Below are positions 55,628 to 63,898 of a stretch of DNA of 64,000 nt, piece by piece. Below the pieces are notes generated by a model. It was not told the DNA's origin and did not search any database. It saw only the letters and a program-made list of their open reading frames with translations. The stretch lies in NCBI GenBank assembly GCA_963797265.1, contig CAWCOY010000006.1:1-64000 (forward strand), read 5' to 3'. Positions within the stretch are counted from its first letter, which is position 1; every line of letters begins with the position of its first letter. Source of the stretch: DASUPK01 sp963797265 (lineage in GTDB: Bacteria > Actinomycetota > Thermoleophilia > Solirubrobacterales > 70-9). A program made the position numbers and the translations under genes.

Positions 55628-57703
55628 CTACAGCGCGATGATCGGAATGATCAGGATCGCGACGATGTTCGCCACCTTGATCATCGGGTTGATCGCCGGC
55701 CCGGCGGTGTCCTTGTAGGGATCGCCGACCGTGTCCCCGGTGACGGCGGCGGCGTGAGCCTCGGACCCCTTGCCCCCGAACTCACCGTCCTCGATCAGCT
55801 TCTTCGCGTTGTCCCAAGCGCCGCCGCCGGCGGTCATCGAGATCGCGGAGAAGATGCCGACCACGATCACCCCGATCAGCAGGCCACCCAGCGCCTGGTA
55901 GGAGATCACGCCGACGATCACCGGGATCAGGATCGGGATCAGAGAGGGCAGGATCATCTCCTTCTGGGCCGCTGCCGTGACGATCCTCACGGCGTGCCCG
56001 TACTCCGGCTTCTCGGTGCCCTCCATGATCCCCGGGTGCTCGCGGAACTGCCGCCGCACCTCCTCGACCACTCCGCCGCCGGCGCGGCCGACCGCCTCGA
56101 TCGCCAGCGACGAGAACAGGTAGACCATCATCCCGCCGATCAGCAGACCGATCAGCACTGGCGGATCGAAGATCTGGAAGCTGAGCACCTTGTTGCCCGC
56201 CTCCTGCTGCAACTCGCTCGTGAAGGCGTTGAAGAGGACCAGCGCGGCCAGCGCGGCCGAGCCGATGGCGTATCCCTTCGTGACGGCCTTGGTCGTGTTG
56301 CCCACCGCGTCGAGCGGATCCGTGATGTTCCGGACCTCCTCCGGGAGATCGGCCATCTCCGCGATGCCGCCGGCGTTGTCGGTGATCGGCCCGAACGCGT
56401 CGAGGGCCACGATCAGCCCCGTCAGAGAGAGCTGCGCCATCACGGCGACGCCGATGCCATAGATCCCGTCGGTGCCACCTCCGGCGAGCTTCCAGGCGCC
56501 GAGGATCGCGAAGGCGAGCACCAGGACGGGCAGCGAGGTGGACTGGAGGCCCTGGGCGAGCCCCTGGATGATGTTCGTCGCGTGGCCCGTCTCTGAGGCC
56601 CGTGCGATCGTCCGCACCGGCCGAAAGCGGGTCGACGTATAGAAGTCGGTGAGGACAAAGAGCAGCGCCGTGACGCCCACTCCGATCAGCCCGCAGAGCC
56701 AGAGGTCGGTGACGCTCGTGTTGCCGAGCGCCCCGCCGCCGAGCGGGTCATCCATCAGCCATTTGGTGATCGGATAGAAGGCCGCGGCCGAGAGCACCGC
56801 TGACACCACCAGCCCCCGGTAGAGCGCGGCCTCGACGTTGCCGGTCCGCGTGCGCACCGAGAGCGCTCCGATGATGGACGCGATGATCGCGACCGCGCCG
56901 ATCGCGAGCGGATAGATCGCGACTTCCCGGGTGAAGCCCGTGAACGTGATCACCCCGAGCAGCATCACCGCCACGGCGGTGACCGCGTAGGTCTCGAACA
57001 GGTCGGCCGCCATGCCGGCGCAATCGCCGACGTTGTCGCCGACGTTGTCGGCGATCACGGCGGGGTTGCGCGGGTCGTCCTCGGGGATGCCCGCCTCGAT
57101 CTTCCCGACCAGGTCGGCCCCGACGTCGGCGGCCTTGGTGAAGATGCCACCGCCCAGACGGGCGAAGACCGAGATCAGCGACCCGCCGAAGCCGAGCCCG
57201 ACGAGCGCGTCGACGCACTCCTTGTCGGTGAGGTCGGTGAAGATCAGCAATGCGCCGAAGTAGCCCGCGACGCCGAGCAGGGCGAGTCCGACGACGAGCA
57301 GGCCAGTGACGGAGCCTCCCTTGAAGGCGATGTCGAGCGCGGGCGGGATACCACCGCGGGCCGCTTCCGCGACTCGGGCGTTGGCCCTGACCGAGAGGTT
57401 CATCCCGATGAAGCCCGCGGAGCCCGAAAGAATGCCGCCGATCACGAACCCGATCGCGGTCTGCCCGTTCTGCAGCGGGATCAGCAGGATCGCGACGACC
57501 ACGCCGACCCCGGCGATGATCATGTACTGGCGCTTCAGGTAGGCGCTGGCGCCCTCCTGCACCGCCCCGGAGATCTCCTGCATCAGCTCATTGCCGGGCG
57601 ACTTGAGCAGCAGTCGCTGGGTGACCAGCAGGCCGTAGACAACCGCCGCGGCCGCGCAACCGAGCGCGACTACGACGCCGTAATCGGTGAAGAAGTCAGT
57701 CAA
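55628..57703 (-). CDS. hppA: membrane proton-pumping pyrophosphatase, K+-independent type
   Basis: 691 residues and about sixteen transmembrane helices. The active-site loops are clear: DVGADLVGKIEAGIPEDDPR, NPAVIADNVGDNVGDCAGMA (about 195-240), DNAGGIAEMADLPEEVRNIT near 445, and KGSEAHAAAVTGDTVGDPYK near the C-terminus. The sequence GNTTKAVTKGYAIGSAAL has Lys after GNTT, the residue that marks K+-independent enzymes in this family, where K+-dependent ones have Ala. It splits pyrophosphate and moves protons across the membrane. Start ATG 57703 (MTDFFTDYG). This is a single-gene unit. Confidence 0.95.
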   Translation of the reverse strand: MTDFFTDYGVVVALGCAAAAVVYGLLVTQRLLLKSPGNELMQEISGAVQEGASAYLKRQYMIIAGVGVVVAILLIPLQNGQTAIGFVIGGILSGSAGFIGMNLSVRANARVAEAARGGIPPALDIAFKGGSVTGLLVVGLALLGVAGYFGALLIFTDLTDKECVDALVGLGFGGSLISVFARLGGGIFTKAADVGADLVGKIEAGIPEDDPRNPAVIADNVGDNVGDCAGMAADLFETYAVTAVAVMLLGVITFTGFTREVAIYPLAIGAVAIIASIIGALSVRTRTGNVEAALYRGLVVSAVLSAAAFYPITKWLMDDPLGGGALGNTSVTDLWLCGLIGVGVTALLFVLTDFYTSTRFRPVRTIARASETGHATNIIQGLAQGLQSTSLPVLVLAFAILGAWKLAGGGTDGIYGIGVAVMAQLSLTGLIVALDAFGPITDNAGGIAEMADLPEEVRNITDPLDAVGNTTKAVTKGYAIGSAALAALVLFNAFTSELQQEAGNKVLSFQIFDPPVLIGLLIGGMMVYLFSSLAIEAVGRAGGGVVEEVRRQFREHPGIMEGTEKPEYGHAVRIVTAAAQKEMILPSLIPILIPVIVGVISYQALGGLLIGVIVVGIFSAISMTAGGGAWDNAKKLIEDGEFGGKGSEAHAAAVTGDTVGDPYKDTAGPAINPMIKVANIVAILIIPIIAL

Positions 57704-57752
57704 GTTAAAGGCTCCCGTCGGGTTCGTTGAAAGCGGCGCGGGAGTCTACCCG

Positions 57753-58184
57753 TCAGCTCCCCGGGGGCGTCCAGAGGTCCGAATCGCCCTTGGTCGGCCC
57801 GGAAGTTCCCTGCTCACCGACGCTTTCGGCGCCCGCGGACCCACCTTCGGCAGTCTTCCCCTCCCCCGCGTGCTTGGCGTAGAGAACCTGCAGCTCCGAG
57901 ATCGCCTGGCGCAGCTGCGGCTGGGCGTCCGATTTGACCAGGTCGGCCAGCGCACGCGCCGCATCGATCCCCACCTTGGCCTGGTCGAGATCGCGCTCCT
58001 CGTCGATCGCGATCCGCCGCGCCGACAGGTTCAGGATGCTGACCGCGCTCTGCAGGACGACGTCCTCGACCCGGACCTTGCGGATCTCCTCCTCGAGCTG
58101 CGCACGGAGCTCCTCCTCGCTCGGCTGCCCCGCGGCGCCCTCGGGGCCCGCGGGTCCTTGCTGCTGCTGCTCTTCATCTGCCAC
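57753..58184 (-). CDS. DUF1844-like helical protein
   Basis: 143 residues from GTG 58184. A disordered Glu/Gln/Pro/Gly-rich N-terminus leads to a helical core with EEIRKVRVEDVVLQSAVSIL, LNLSARRIAIDEERDLDQAK, VGIDAARALADLVKSDAQPQ and LRQAISELQVLYAKHAGEGK. The order matches DUF1844. A Gly/Ser tail ends the protein. Function unknown. Its start overlaps the end of the GCS2 gene by 11 bp (58174-58184). Confidence 0.75.
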   Translation of the reverse strand: MADEEQQQQGPAGPEGAAGQPSEEELRAQLEEEIRKVRVEDVVLQSAVSILNLSARRIAIDEERDLDQAKVGIDAARALADLVKSDAQPQLRQAISELQVLYAKHAGEGKTAEGGSAGAESVGEQGTSGPTKGDSDLWTPPGS

Positions 58185-59382
58185 TGACGGCGCCCTCCGG
58201 TGCGTAGGTCCTGCGCGTCTCCTCGACCGAGCGGCGGTAGATCTCCTCGATCGGCGCGCCCTCTGCGAACCGAGCATATGCGCGTTGGGCGCCATTGCGC
58301 TCGGGAAGCTCAACATCCAGCCCCAGGCTCTGCCTGGCCGGCTCCGTCCAGGCGAGGATGTCCTCCAGCACGCTCCTGGTGGGCACCACTCGCCGGGCCC
58401 GGAAATCGATCATCTCGCCGTCCATTCCATGGCGGATCGCGCGCCACAGGTTCTCCTCGATCTCGCGCTGTCCAACACCAAGGCGGCCACAAAAACCGCC
58501 GCCGGATGAAGGCGAGCTGCCCTCGTCGAGGTCGATCGCCGTCTGGGCCACGCAGGCCGCGATCAGCGCGGCCAGGTTGAGCGACTCATCGCCGCGCGTC
58601 TGGGCGTCGCAGATGCGCACCTCGATCGTGCCGAAGTAGTGATGCGGCCGCACGCTCCACCACAGCTGCGTGGCCTCGACGATCGAGCCGGTCTCCTCCA
58701 GCAGCCGGACGAAGTCGGCGTACGTTGCCCAGTCGCCGAACGGCTCGTGGACCCCGCAGCGCGGGAAGGTCCGGGTGAAGATCTCGGTGCGCACCGAATG
58801 CAGTCCGGTTTCCCGGTGGTCGAGGAAGGGCGAGTTGGCGGAGAGCGCCAGCAGCGGTGGCAGCAGCTCGCGCATCCGGTCCGTGACCTCGACGGCGCGA
58901 TCGGCCCCTCGCACCCCGACATGGACGTGCAGGCTCCAGGAGTTGTTCCGCTGCGCGACCCAGCGCAGGTCCTGCTCGAGCCTGCGGTAGTGCTCGGTGT
59001 CGATTATGTGCTGGTCGAGGTAGTTGGCCCACGGATGCGTCCCCATCGCCGCCAGCGCCAATCCCATCTCGTCGGCGATGGCGAACAGCCGGGTCCGCCT
59101 GCCCTGCTGCCGGTCCGCGGCATCCGCGAAGCTCTCCCCGCGGCCTGAGCGAATCTCGATCTCGGTGTCGATCAGCTCGCCCTTGACCGCCGGCGCGAGC
59201 TCGGCGTCGCGGAGGCACGCCGCCTTCATCTCCTCGAAGCGGTGCTCGAGGTCGAGGATCGCGGGGTCCACGATCGCGAACTCCTCCTCGATGCCCACGG
59301 TGAAGTCGGTCGAGGCCTCGAAGGCCTCGCGCACCGCCTCGAGGTCCAGCGCGTCGTGCAGCGGCTCCGGATCGGTTGTCAC
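58174..59382 (-). CDS. carboxylate-amine ligase (GCS2/YbdK family)
   Basis: 402 residues. FTVGIEEEFAIVDPAILDLE (GIEEEF motif) is at residue 29. VKGELIDTEIEIRSGRGESF, LALAAMGTHPWANYLDQHII and RNNSWSLHVHVGVRGADRAV (H-V-H-V) follow. HHYFGTIEVRICDAQTRGDE and the EENLWRAIRHGMDGEMIDFR segment complete the GCS2 fold. The family makes gamma-glutamyl or similar amide bonds; the actinobacterial member is usually called glutamate-cysteine ligase-like, but the true product is not certain. It is 15 bp from rex, with the DUF1844 gene overlapping its end. Confidence 0.88.
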   Translation of the reverse strand: MTTDPEPLHDALDLEAVREAFEASTDFTVGIEEEFAIVDPAILDLEHRFEEMKAACLRDAELAPAVKGELIDTEIEIRSGRGESFADAADRQQGRRTRLFAIADEMGLALAAMGTHPWANYLDQHIIDTEHYRRLEQDLRWVAQRNNSWSLHVHVGVRGADRAVEVTDRMRELLPPLLALSANSPFLDHRETGLHSVRTEIFTRTFPRCGVHEPFGDWATYADFVRLLEETGSIVEATQLWWSVRPHHYFGTIEVRICDAQTRGDESLNLAALIAACVAQTAIDLDEGSSPSSGGGFCGRLGVGQREIEENLWRAIRHGMDGEMIDFRARRVVPTRSVLEDILAWTEPARQSLGLDVELPERNGAQRAYARFAEGAPIEEIYRRSVEETRRTYAPEGAVSGR

Positions 59383-59397
59383 CGGCGGCCCCGCCTC

Positions 59398-60075
59398 TCA
59401 GGTCAAATAGAAGTAGAGGGCGTAGAGCAGGTCCACCGCGGGGCTCGAGGTGTGCACCGTCACGTCGGGCGGGACCTGCAACAGCCGTTCGGAGTAGTTG
59501 AAGATGATCTTGACCCCGGACTTGACCAGGCGGTCGGCGACCTCCTGAGCGGCGCCAGACGGGACGGCGAGGACGCCGACGACGACCTGCTCGCCCTTCA
59601 CGACCTCGTCGATCTGATCGAAGGAGCGCACCTCGAGCCCGCCGATCCGATTGCCGATCACCGCCGGATCGACGTCGAACATCGCCACGATCCGGAAGCC
59701 ATGGTCGGCGAAGATGTCCGAGCTGGCGATCGCCTGGCCGAGGTGGCCGGCGCCGAAGAGGGCGATGTTGTGCTGGCCGGCGGTCCGGAGGATCTTGCGG
59801 ATCTCGTTGACCAGCGACTCGACGTTGTAGCCGACGCCCCGCTTGCCGAACTTGCCGAAGCCGGAGAGATCGCGGCGGATCTGGGTCGAGTTGATGTGCG
59901 TGTAGTCGGAGAGCTCCTGCGAGGAGATCGTGTTCTTGCCCATCTTGCGCGCCTGGGTCAGCACCTGGAGGTAGCGCGAGAGCCTCGCCGCAACTCCCAG
60001 CGACAGGCGGTCGCCGTCCGAGAGCTCCGAGGTCCCCTGCTGCCCGGCGGTCTCCGCCGCCACGTCCTCGATCAT
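59398..60075 (-). CDS. rex: redox-sensing transcriptional repressor Rex
   Basis: 225 residues. The winged-helix half (AARLSRYLQVLTQARKMGKN, ISSQELSDYTHINSTQIRRD, LSGFGKFGKRGVGYNVESLV) is followed by the NADH-binding Rossmann half with IALFGAGHLGQAIASSDIFA (about 91-111), FRIVAMFDVDPAVIGNRIGG and GEQVVVGVLAVPSGAAQEVA. The protein senses the NADH/NAD+ ratio and represses respiratory genes. Start ATG 60075 overlaps the glutaredoxin-like gene by 4 bp (60072-60075). Confidence 0.93.
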   Translation of the reverse strand: MIEDVAAETAGQQGTSELSDGDRLSLGVAARLSRYLQVLTQARKMGKNTISSQELSDYTHINSTQIRRDLSGFGKFGKRGVGYNVESLVNEIRKILRTAGQHNIALFGAGHLGQAIASSDIFADHGFRIVAMFDVDPAVIGNRIGGLEVRSFDQIDEVVKGEQVVVGVLAVPSGAAQEVADRLVKSGVKIIFNYSERLLQVPPDVTVHTSSPAVDLLYALYFYLT

Positions 60076-60326
60076 GCGGACAAGGTATCGAGACGCGTGC
60101 GCAGCCCGTCGGCGTCCAGGTAGAGCTCGGACAGGATCTCGCCGTCGAGCTCGACCACGGGGATCTTCTCGAGGAAGCGGGCATGCAGTTCGTCATCGGT
60201 CTCGATGTCCACCTCCTGCACCTCGAAGCGCAGACCATCAGCCCGAAGCCGTTCCAGCCCGGCTCGCGCCTCGTCGCAGAGGTGACAGTCAGGCCGCGCG
60301 TACAGCCTGACCAGTGGCGAAGGCAT
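60072..60326 (-). CDS. glutaredoxin-like (DUF836) protein
   Basis: 84 residues from ATG 60326. LVRLYARPDCHLCDEARAGL holds the C-x-x-C redox motif (CHLC), followed by a thioredoxin-like fold with VQEVDIETDDELHARFLEKI, then PVVELDGEILSELYLDADGL (cis-Pro in IPVVE). The longer frame upstream overlaps the end of tsaD by 38 bp. Its stop overlaps the start of rex by 4 bp, so both are probably translated together. It may link thiol state to the redox repressor, which is inference. Confidence 0.88.
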   Translation of the reverse strand: MPSPLVRLYARPDCHLCDEARAGLERLRADGLRFEVQEVDIETDDELHARFLEKIPVVELDGEILSELYLDADGLRTRLDTLSA

Positions 60327-61293
60327 CGAATCCGAGGTAGTCGGGATAGGGGATGGGCTCGCTGAACCGCGCAGCCGAGGCAATCATCGCCGCGTTGTCC
60401 GTGCACAGTGAGATCGGGACCAGCTTGAGCCCGAGGCCGAGCTCGTCGCAGAGGGCCTGGGTGCGCTCGCGCAGCTCCGCGTTTGCCGCGACGCCGCCGC
60501 CGAGGGCGATCGCCGGCCACTCCCCGGAGCGCGCCGCACGGCGAAGCTTGGCGACGAGCTGGTCCGTGATCGCGCGCTGAAAGGAGGCGGCGAGGTCCGC
60601 CCGCCGCCTCTCGGTCTCGTCCGGGCCGAGATCGCGGACCTTGTAGACGAGCGCGGTCTTCAGCCCGCTGAAGCTGAAGTCGAGGCCACGCGCGCTCATC
60701 GCGACGGGGAAGTCGAAGGCCTTGGGGTCACCCCTCTCCGCGGCGCTCTGTATCTCTGGGCCGCCCGGATAGCCGAGACCGAGCAGGCGAGCGCCCTTGT
60801 CAAACGCCTCGCCCGCGGCGTCGTCGAGGGTCTGGCCGATCACCTCGAAGCCGCTCGGATCGCGCACCCCGGCGAGCAGGGTGTGCCCTCCGCTCGCGAT
60901 CAGGCAGAGGAACGGAGACTCGAGCGGGTCGGGCTCCAGGTAGTTCGCCGCGACGTGGCCGTGAAGGTGGTCGACCGGGATCAGTGGCTTGCGCTGGGCG
61001 GCGGCCAGGGCCTTGGCCGTGCTCAGGCCGACCAGCAGCGCGCCGATCAGGCCGGGGCCCTGGGTGACGGCAACCCGATCGACCTCCGCCAGCTCGATTT
61101 CCGCTTCGTCGAGAGCGGCGGCCACCACGGCATTGACCAGCTCGAGGTGGTGACGCGAGGCGACCTCGGGAACGACGCCGCCGTAGCGCTCGTGGAAGGC
61201 GGCCTGCGAGGAGACGACGTTGGACAGGATCCGCGCCCCGTCGGTGACGGCGGCGCAGGTGTCGTCACAGGAAGTTTCCAGAGCGAGGATCAA
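60289..61293 (-). CDS. tsaD: tRNA N6-adenosine threonylcarbamoyltransferase
   Basis: 334 residues. ILALETSCDDTCAAVTDGAR starts the protein (ETSCD motif), PVDHLHGHVAANYLEPDPLE holds the metal-binding H-x3-H near residue 110, and IASGGHTLLAGVRDPSGFEV and LGLGYPGGPEIQSAAERGDP follow. ALGGGVAANAELRERTQALC and SLCTDNAAMIASAARFSEPI (the last with the acidic and DN residues) close the ASKHA fold. It catalyses the transfer step of t6A37 formation in ANN-decoding tRNAs. Overlaps rimI by 4 bp and the glutaredoxin gene by 38 bp. Confidence 0.96.
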   Translation of the reverse strand: MILALETSCDDTCAAVTDGARILSNVVSSQAAFHERYGGVVPEVASRHHLELVNAVVAAALDEAEIELAEVDRVAVTQGPGLIGALLVGLSTAKALAAAQRKPLIPVDHLHGHVAANYLEPDPLESPFLCLIASGGHTLLAGVRDPSGFEVIGQTLDDAAGEAFDKGARLLGLGYPGGPEIQSAAERGDPKAFDFPVAMSARGLDFSFSGLKTALVYKVRDLGPDETERRRADLAASFQRAITDQLVAKLRRAARSGEWPAIALGGGVAANAELRERTQALCDELGLGLKLVPISLCTDNAAMIASAARFSEPIPYPDYLGFDAFATGQAVRAA

Positions 61294-61796
61294 GCGACCG
61301 AGGCGCCCTCAGCCGCCTCGAGCCACATGATCAGGGCGTCCTCGCCGTTGTCGTGGTAGTACCGGCGACGCCGACCGGCCGAGCGGAAGCCGAAGCGGCG
61401 ATACATCTCGATCGCCGGCGAGTTCGAGACCCGAACCTCGAGAGTGAAGCGGGAGCCGGGGCCGGCCTCCTCGAAGAGCCGCTCGATCAGGTCGGTCGCG
61501 ACCCCGCGTCGACGCCTGTCGGGATGGACCGCGACGTTCATCAGATGCCAGACGTCGTCGTACCGCGCGCAGACGAGGTAACCGACCAGCCCGTCGGAAT
61601 CCTCCGCCGCCAGGCAGATCCCGGACGGCTTGGAGAGCTCGAGGACGAACATCGCCAGCGACCAGGGCGTCGGGAAGGAGCGCCGCTCGATCGAGATGAC
61701 CGATGGGAGGTCGCCGTACCCGAGGCGCCGCAACCGAAGCTCCCCGGTGTCACCCCCGGGGGACTCCGCGATCTCGCTCACGCCATCTCTTTGCAT
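61290..61796 (-). CDS. rimI: ribosomal protein S18 alanine N-acetyltransferase
   Basis: 168 residues. The GNAT domain has VISIERRSFPTPWSLAMFVL (residues about 33-52, typical RimI start), DVWHLMNVAVHPDRRRRGVA (motif A with R-R-G-V-A) and LEVRVSNSPAIEMYRRFGFR (motif B). The C-terminal RRRRYYHDNGEDALIMWLEA is also typical. It acetylates the N-terminal Ala of S18, and RimI is often encoded between tsaB and tsaD as here. Start ATG 61796 or GTG 61781. Confidence 0.92.
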   Translation of the reverse strand: MQRDGVSEIAESPGGDTGELRLRRLGYGDLPSVISIERRSFPTPWSLAMFVLELSKPSGICLAAEDSDGLVGYLVCARYDDVWHLMNVAVHPDRRRRGVATDLIERLFEEAGPGSRFTLEVRVSNSPAIEMYRRFGFRSAGRRRRYYHDNGEDALIMWLEAAEGASVA

Positions 61797-62454
61797 CGGG
61801 CGGTCTCAGGTACAGGGGTTGGATCTGGTCGGTTGGCGCCTCGGCCGCCTCCACCCCGAGCGAGCACACATGTCGTGCGGCGACTCTGTGGATCGAACTC
61901 TCGGGCGGGGCTACCGTGGCGCCGGCGGCCTCCAGCTCTGCGGCGAATCGTAGCGCCCCGTCTCCGGCCGCCAGCGGGGGGCGATCGAGCTCGCGCACCC
62001 GCTCGGCGAGCTCCTCGGGCGGCGCGACGAACGGCGGCCAGAGCTCGTCGCCGTTCTGGAAGAGCGCAGCGAAAGCCTCGTTGCGGCGGGCATCGAACAC
62101 CGGCAGAGCGAGCCCGTCGCCGGCTCCGGCCTCTGACATTCCGCGCGCCAGCGCAGCGAGCGACCCCACCGGAGCGAGCGGCAGGCTGCGGGCCTGCGCC
62201 AGCGCGCGGGCCGTGGCGATGCCGATCCGCAGCCCGGTGAAAGAGCCCGGACCGACGCCCACCGCGATCCGATCGATCCGCGGCCAGCCGCCCGCCGCCT
62301 CGGCCGCGCGCTCGATCTCCGACAGCAGGACCTGCGCGTGTCGGGGACGCCCATCGGGGCCGGGGTCGATCGAGGCCTCCCGCGCCACCTCGCCATCGGC
62401 CGCCGCGCCCACCACGGCGCGGTCGGTCGCGGTATCTACGCCCAGCACGAACAT
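61750..62454 (-). CDS. tsaB: tRNA threonylcarbamoyladenosine biosynthesis protein TsaB
   Basis: 234 residues from ATG 62454 (MFVLGVDTATDRAVVGAA, the ASKHA first strand). RIAVGVGPGSFTGLRIGIAT is the family motif (about 70-90), and ALAQARSLPLAPVGSLAALA and PVFDARRNEAFAALFQNGDE complete the N-lobe. The shorter C-lobe without metal site is normal for TsaB. It should form a heterodimer with TsaD. Overlaps the rimI start by 47 bp. TsaE, often upstream, is not seen here. Confidence 0.94.
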   Translation of the reverse strand: MFVLGVDTATDRAVVGAAADGEVAREASIDPGPDGRPRHAQVLLSEIERAAEAAGGWPRIDRIAVGVGPGSFTGLRIGIATARALAQARSLPLAPVGSLAALARGMSEAGAGDGLALPVFDARRNEAFAALFQNGDELWPPFVAPPEELAERVRELDRPPLAAGDGALRFAAELEAAGATVAPPESSIHRVAARHVCSLGVEAAEAPTDQIQPLYLRPPDAKRWRERDRGVPRG

Positions 62455-62511
62455 CAGTAGGGTCCGTTGCGTCGCGAGGCGTCCACCGACCCCGGGAGAA
62501 GGAGAGCGTCC

Positions 62512-62841
62512 ATGGAAGCGGAGTCCAGCAGGTTCAAGCAAGGCGCATGGAAAGGCTGGGGCATCGCCGTCGTGGTCGCGATCGCGGTGTTCGGCGCCGG
62601 CGCGGGATTTGCCGTATCCGGGTGCGGGAGCGACAACAACAGCGACAGCGTCAACAACGCCATCGACAGCATCCAGTCGCAGGCGAGCAGCGTCCAGAGC
62701 CAGATCTCGAGCGCGGCGACAAACGTTCAGAGCCAGGCCCAGAGCGTGCAGACCCAGGTTCAGAGCCAGGCCCAGAGCGTCCAGAGCCAAGTCCAGAGCC
62801 AAACGCAGTCGAATGGCGGCTCGGGCGTCCCGGGCTATTAG
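62512..62841 (+). CDS. membrane-anchored Gln/Ser-repeat protein
   Basis: 109 residues from ATG 62512, with AGAAGGAG 7-8 bases before. One hydrophobic segment (GIAVVVAIAVFGAGAGFAVS, about residues 18-38) ends in a Cys within SGCGS, which looks like a lipobox-like end. Residues about 48-100 are repeats of QSQ and SVQ type (SIQSQASSVQSQISSAATNV, QSQAQSVQTQVQSQAQSVQS), a 7- to 12-residue Gln/Ser/Val periodicity typical of extended helical coils. Divergent from tsaB across 57 bp. Role unknown. Confidence 0.7.
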   Translation: MEAESSRFKQGAWKGWGIAVVVAIAVFGAGAGFAVSGCGSDNNSDSVNNAIDSIQSQASSVQSQISSAATNVQSQAQSVQTQVQSQAQSVQSQVQSQTQSNGGSGVPGY

Positions 62842-62861
62842 CCACTGACTCGACAAGTCGG

Positions 62862-63132
62862 TTGAAGTACGTCCTGCTCTACGAGTCCGCCGACAACGTC
62901 GCGAGAAGGCGCCGCTCCACGCCGCCGCGCACCGCGAACATTGGAAGCCATTCCGCGAGCGGGGCGAGCTGCTGCTGATCGGGCCGTTCGGCGACCCGCA
63001 GTCCCAGGCGCGATGGCGGTCTTCACAACCCGCGAGGCCGCCGAGCAGTTCGCCCGCGACGACCCCTTCGCGGTCAACGGCGTCGTCCGCTCGTGGGAGG
63101 TCCGCGAGCGGGACGAGGCCGTTGGCTCGTAA
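62862..63132 (+). pseudogene. YCII-related protein, two frameshifts
   Basis: The first part LKYVLLYESADNVA (TTG 62862 in place of the usual M) is in one frame. From about 62904 the protein continues in the next frame as EKAPLHAAAHREHWKPFRER then GELLLIGPFGDPQSQ. From about 63007 it continues in the third frame as AMAVFTTREAAEQFARDDPF then AVNGVVRSWEVRERDEA. All are well-known YCII segments (H-x8-F-type dimer helix, D-P-F end). One missing base at each site explains the breaks. The normal gene would be about 90 codons. Confidence 0.72.
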
Positions 63133-63145
63133 GGCCTGGTTGCTC

Positions 63146-63898
63146 TCAGCCCGCCTGGAACGACACCAGCTGCGTGCTCTCCCCCTGCCCGGGCGGGGCT
63201 CCGGCGACCTGCTGCTCCTTGACCGTGCCGATGCCCTGGACGTAGTACTTGTGGTCCACGACCTTCGGCTCCAACGGGGTGGTCTCCTCGGTCAGCATTG
63301 CGCTCTGGGATGAGACGGCCGGCGTCGTGACGCTCGCCATCAGGTCGAGGATCCGGAAGCGGTCCTCAGCCTCGCCCTTGAGCGCCTCCTGCTGGAAGGA
63401 CTGGCCGACCACCGGATGTGCCGGCATGAAGATGCCGCCCCTGGCACCGTCGTGGCCGTTCAGGAAGGATCCCTCGGTGCTGGTCACCTTGCCCTGAGCG
63501 TTGAGCTCCGCGGTCTTCTCGCCGAGGTACCAGACAGTGCCGCGCTTGTCCTGTGCGTACCAGTCGGTGGTCCGCTCCGCCAACCGACCGTTGAGGAAGA
63601 GCCGGTCGTGGACGACGGCCGCTCGGATCCCGGTGATCGTCTTCACCTTGGGAGTCACCGTCATCACGTCGCGCGCCGCCCTGCCGTCCTTCTGGCCTTC
63701 GTAGACGTAGACCGAGCTGCGCGCCAGCGGGAACCAGGTGTTGGTGACCAGGCTCGAGCGGTGGCTGAAGTGAGGCGCCTTCGGCGCGGGCAGCCGCTTA
63801 GCGGCGCTCGCCGCGGGGACCGAAGGGCCGAAGGCCACCGCCACGGCCAGCGCCAGCGTCGCCGCCATTCCGATCGTTCTCTGTCGCATTGAGGTCAT
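63146..63898 (-). CDS. exported protein of unknown function
   Basis: 250 residues. A signal peptide MRQRTIGMAATLALAVAVAF followed by GPSVPAASAA (cleavage after ASA or ASAA) starts the protein. The mature part is beta-rich with FPLARSSVYVYEGQKDGRAA, VVHDRLFLNGRLAERTTDWY, YLGEKTAELNAQGKVTSTEG, MPAHPVVGQSFQQEALKGEA, and VVDHKYYVQGIGTVKEQQVA. This pattern (TDWYAQDKRGTVWYLGE) is seen in exported actinobacterial proteins of unknown function. AAGGAGG lies about 8 bases before ATG 63898. Confidence 0.78.
   Translation of the reverse strand: MTSMRQRTIGMAATLALAVAVAFGPSVPAASAAKRLPAPKAPHFSHRSSLVTNTWFPLARSSVYVYEGQKDGRAARDVMTVTPKVKTITGIRAAVVHDRLFLNGRLAERTTDWYAQDKRGTVWYLGEKTAELNAQGKVTSTEGSFLNGHDGARGGIFMPAHPVVGQSFQQEALKGEAEDRFRILDLMASVTTPAVSSQSAMLTEETTPLEPKVVDHKYYVQGIGTVKEQQVAGAPPGQGESTQLVSFQAG

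Noticed and set aside
62455..62856. N-terminal extension of tsaB to 62856
   Set aside because: The added residues are repetitive and antisense to the Gln/Ser-repeat gene; the ASKHA fold begins at the ATG 62454.
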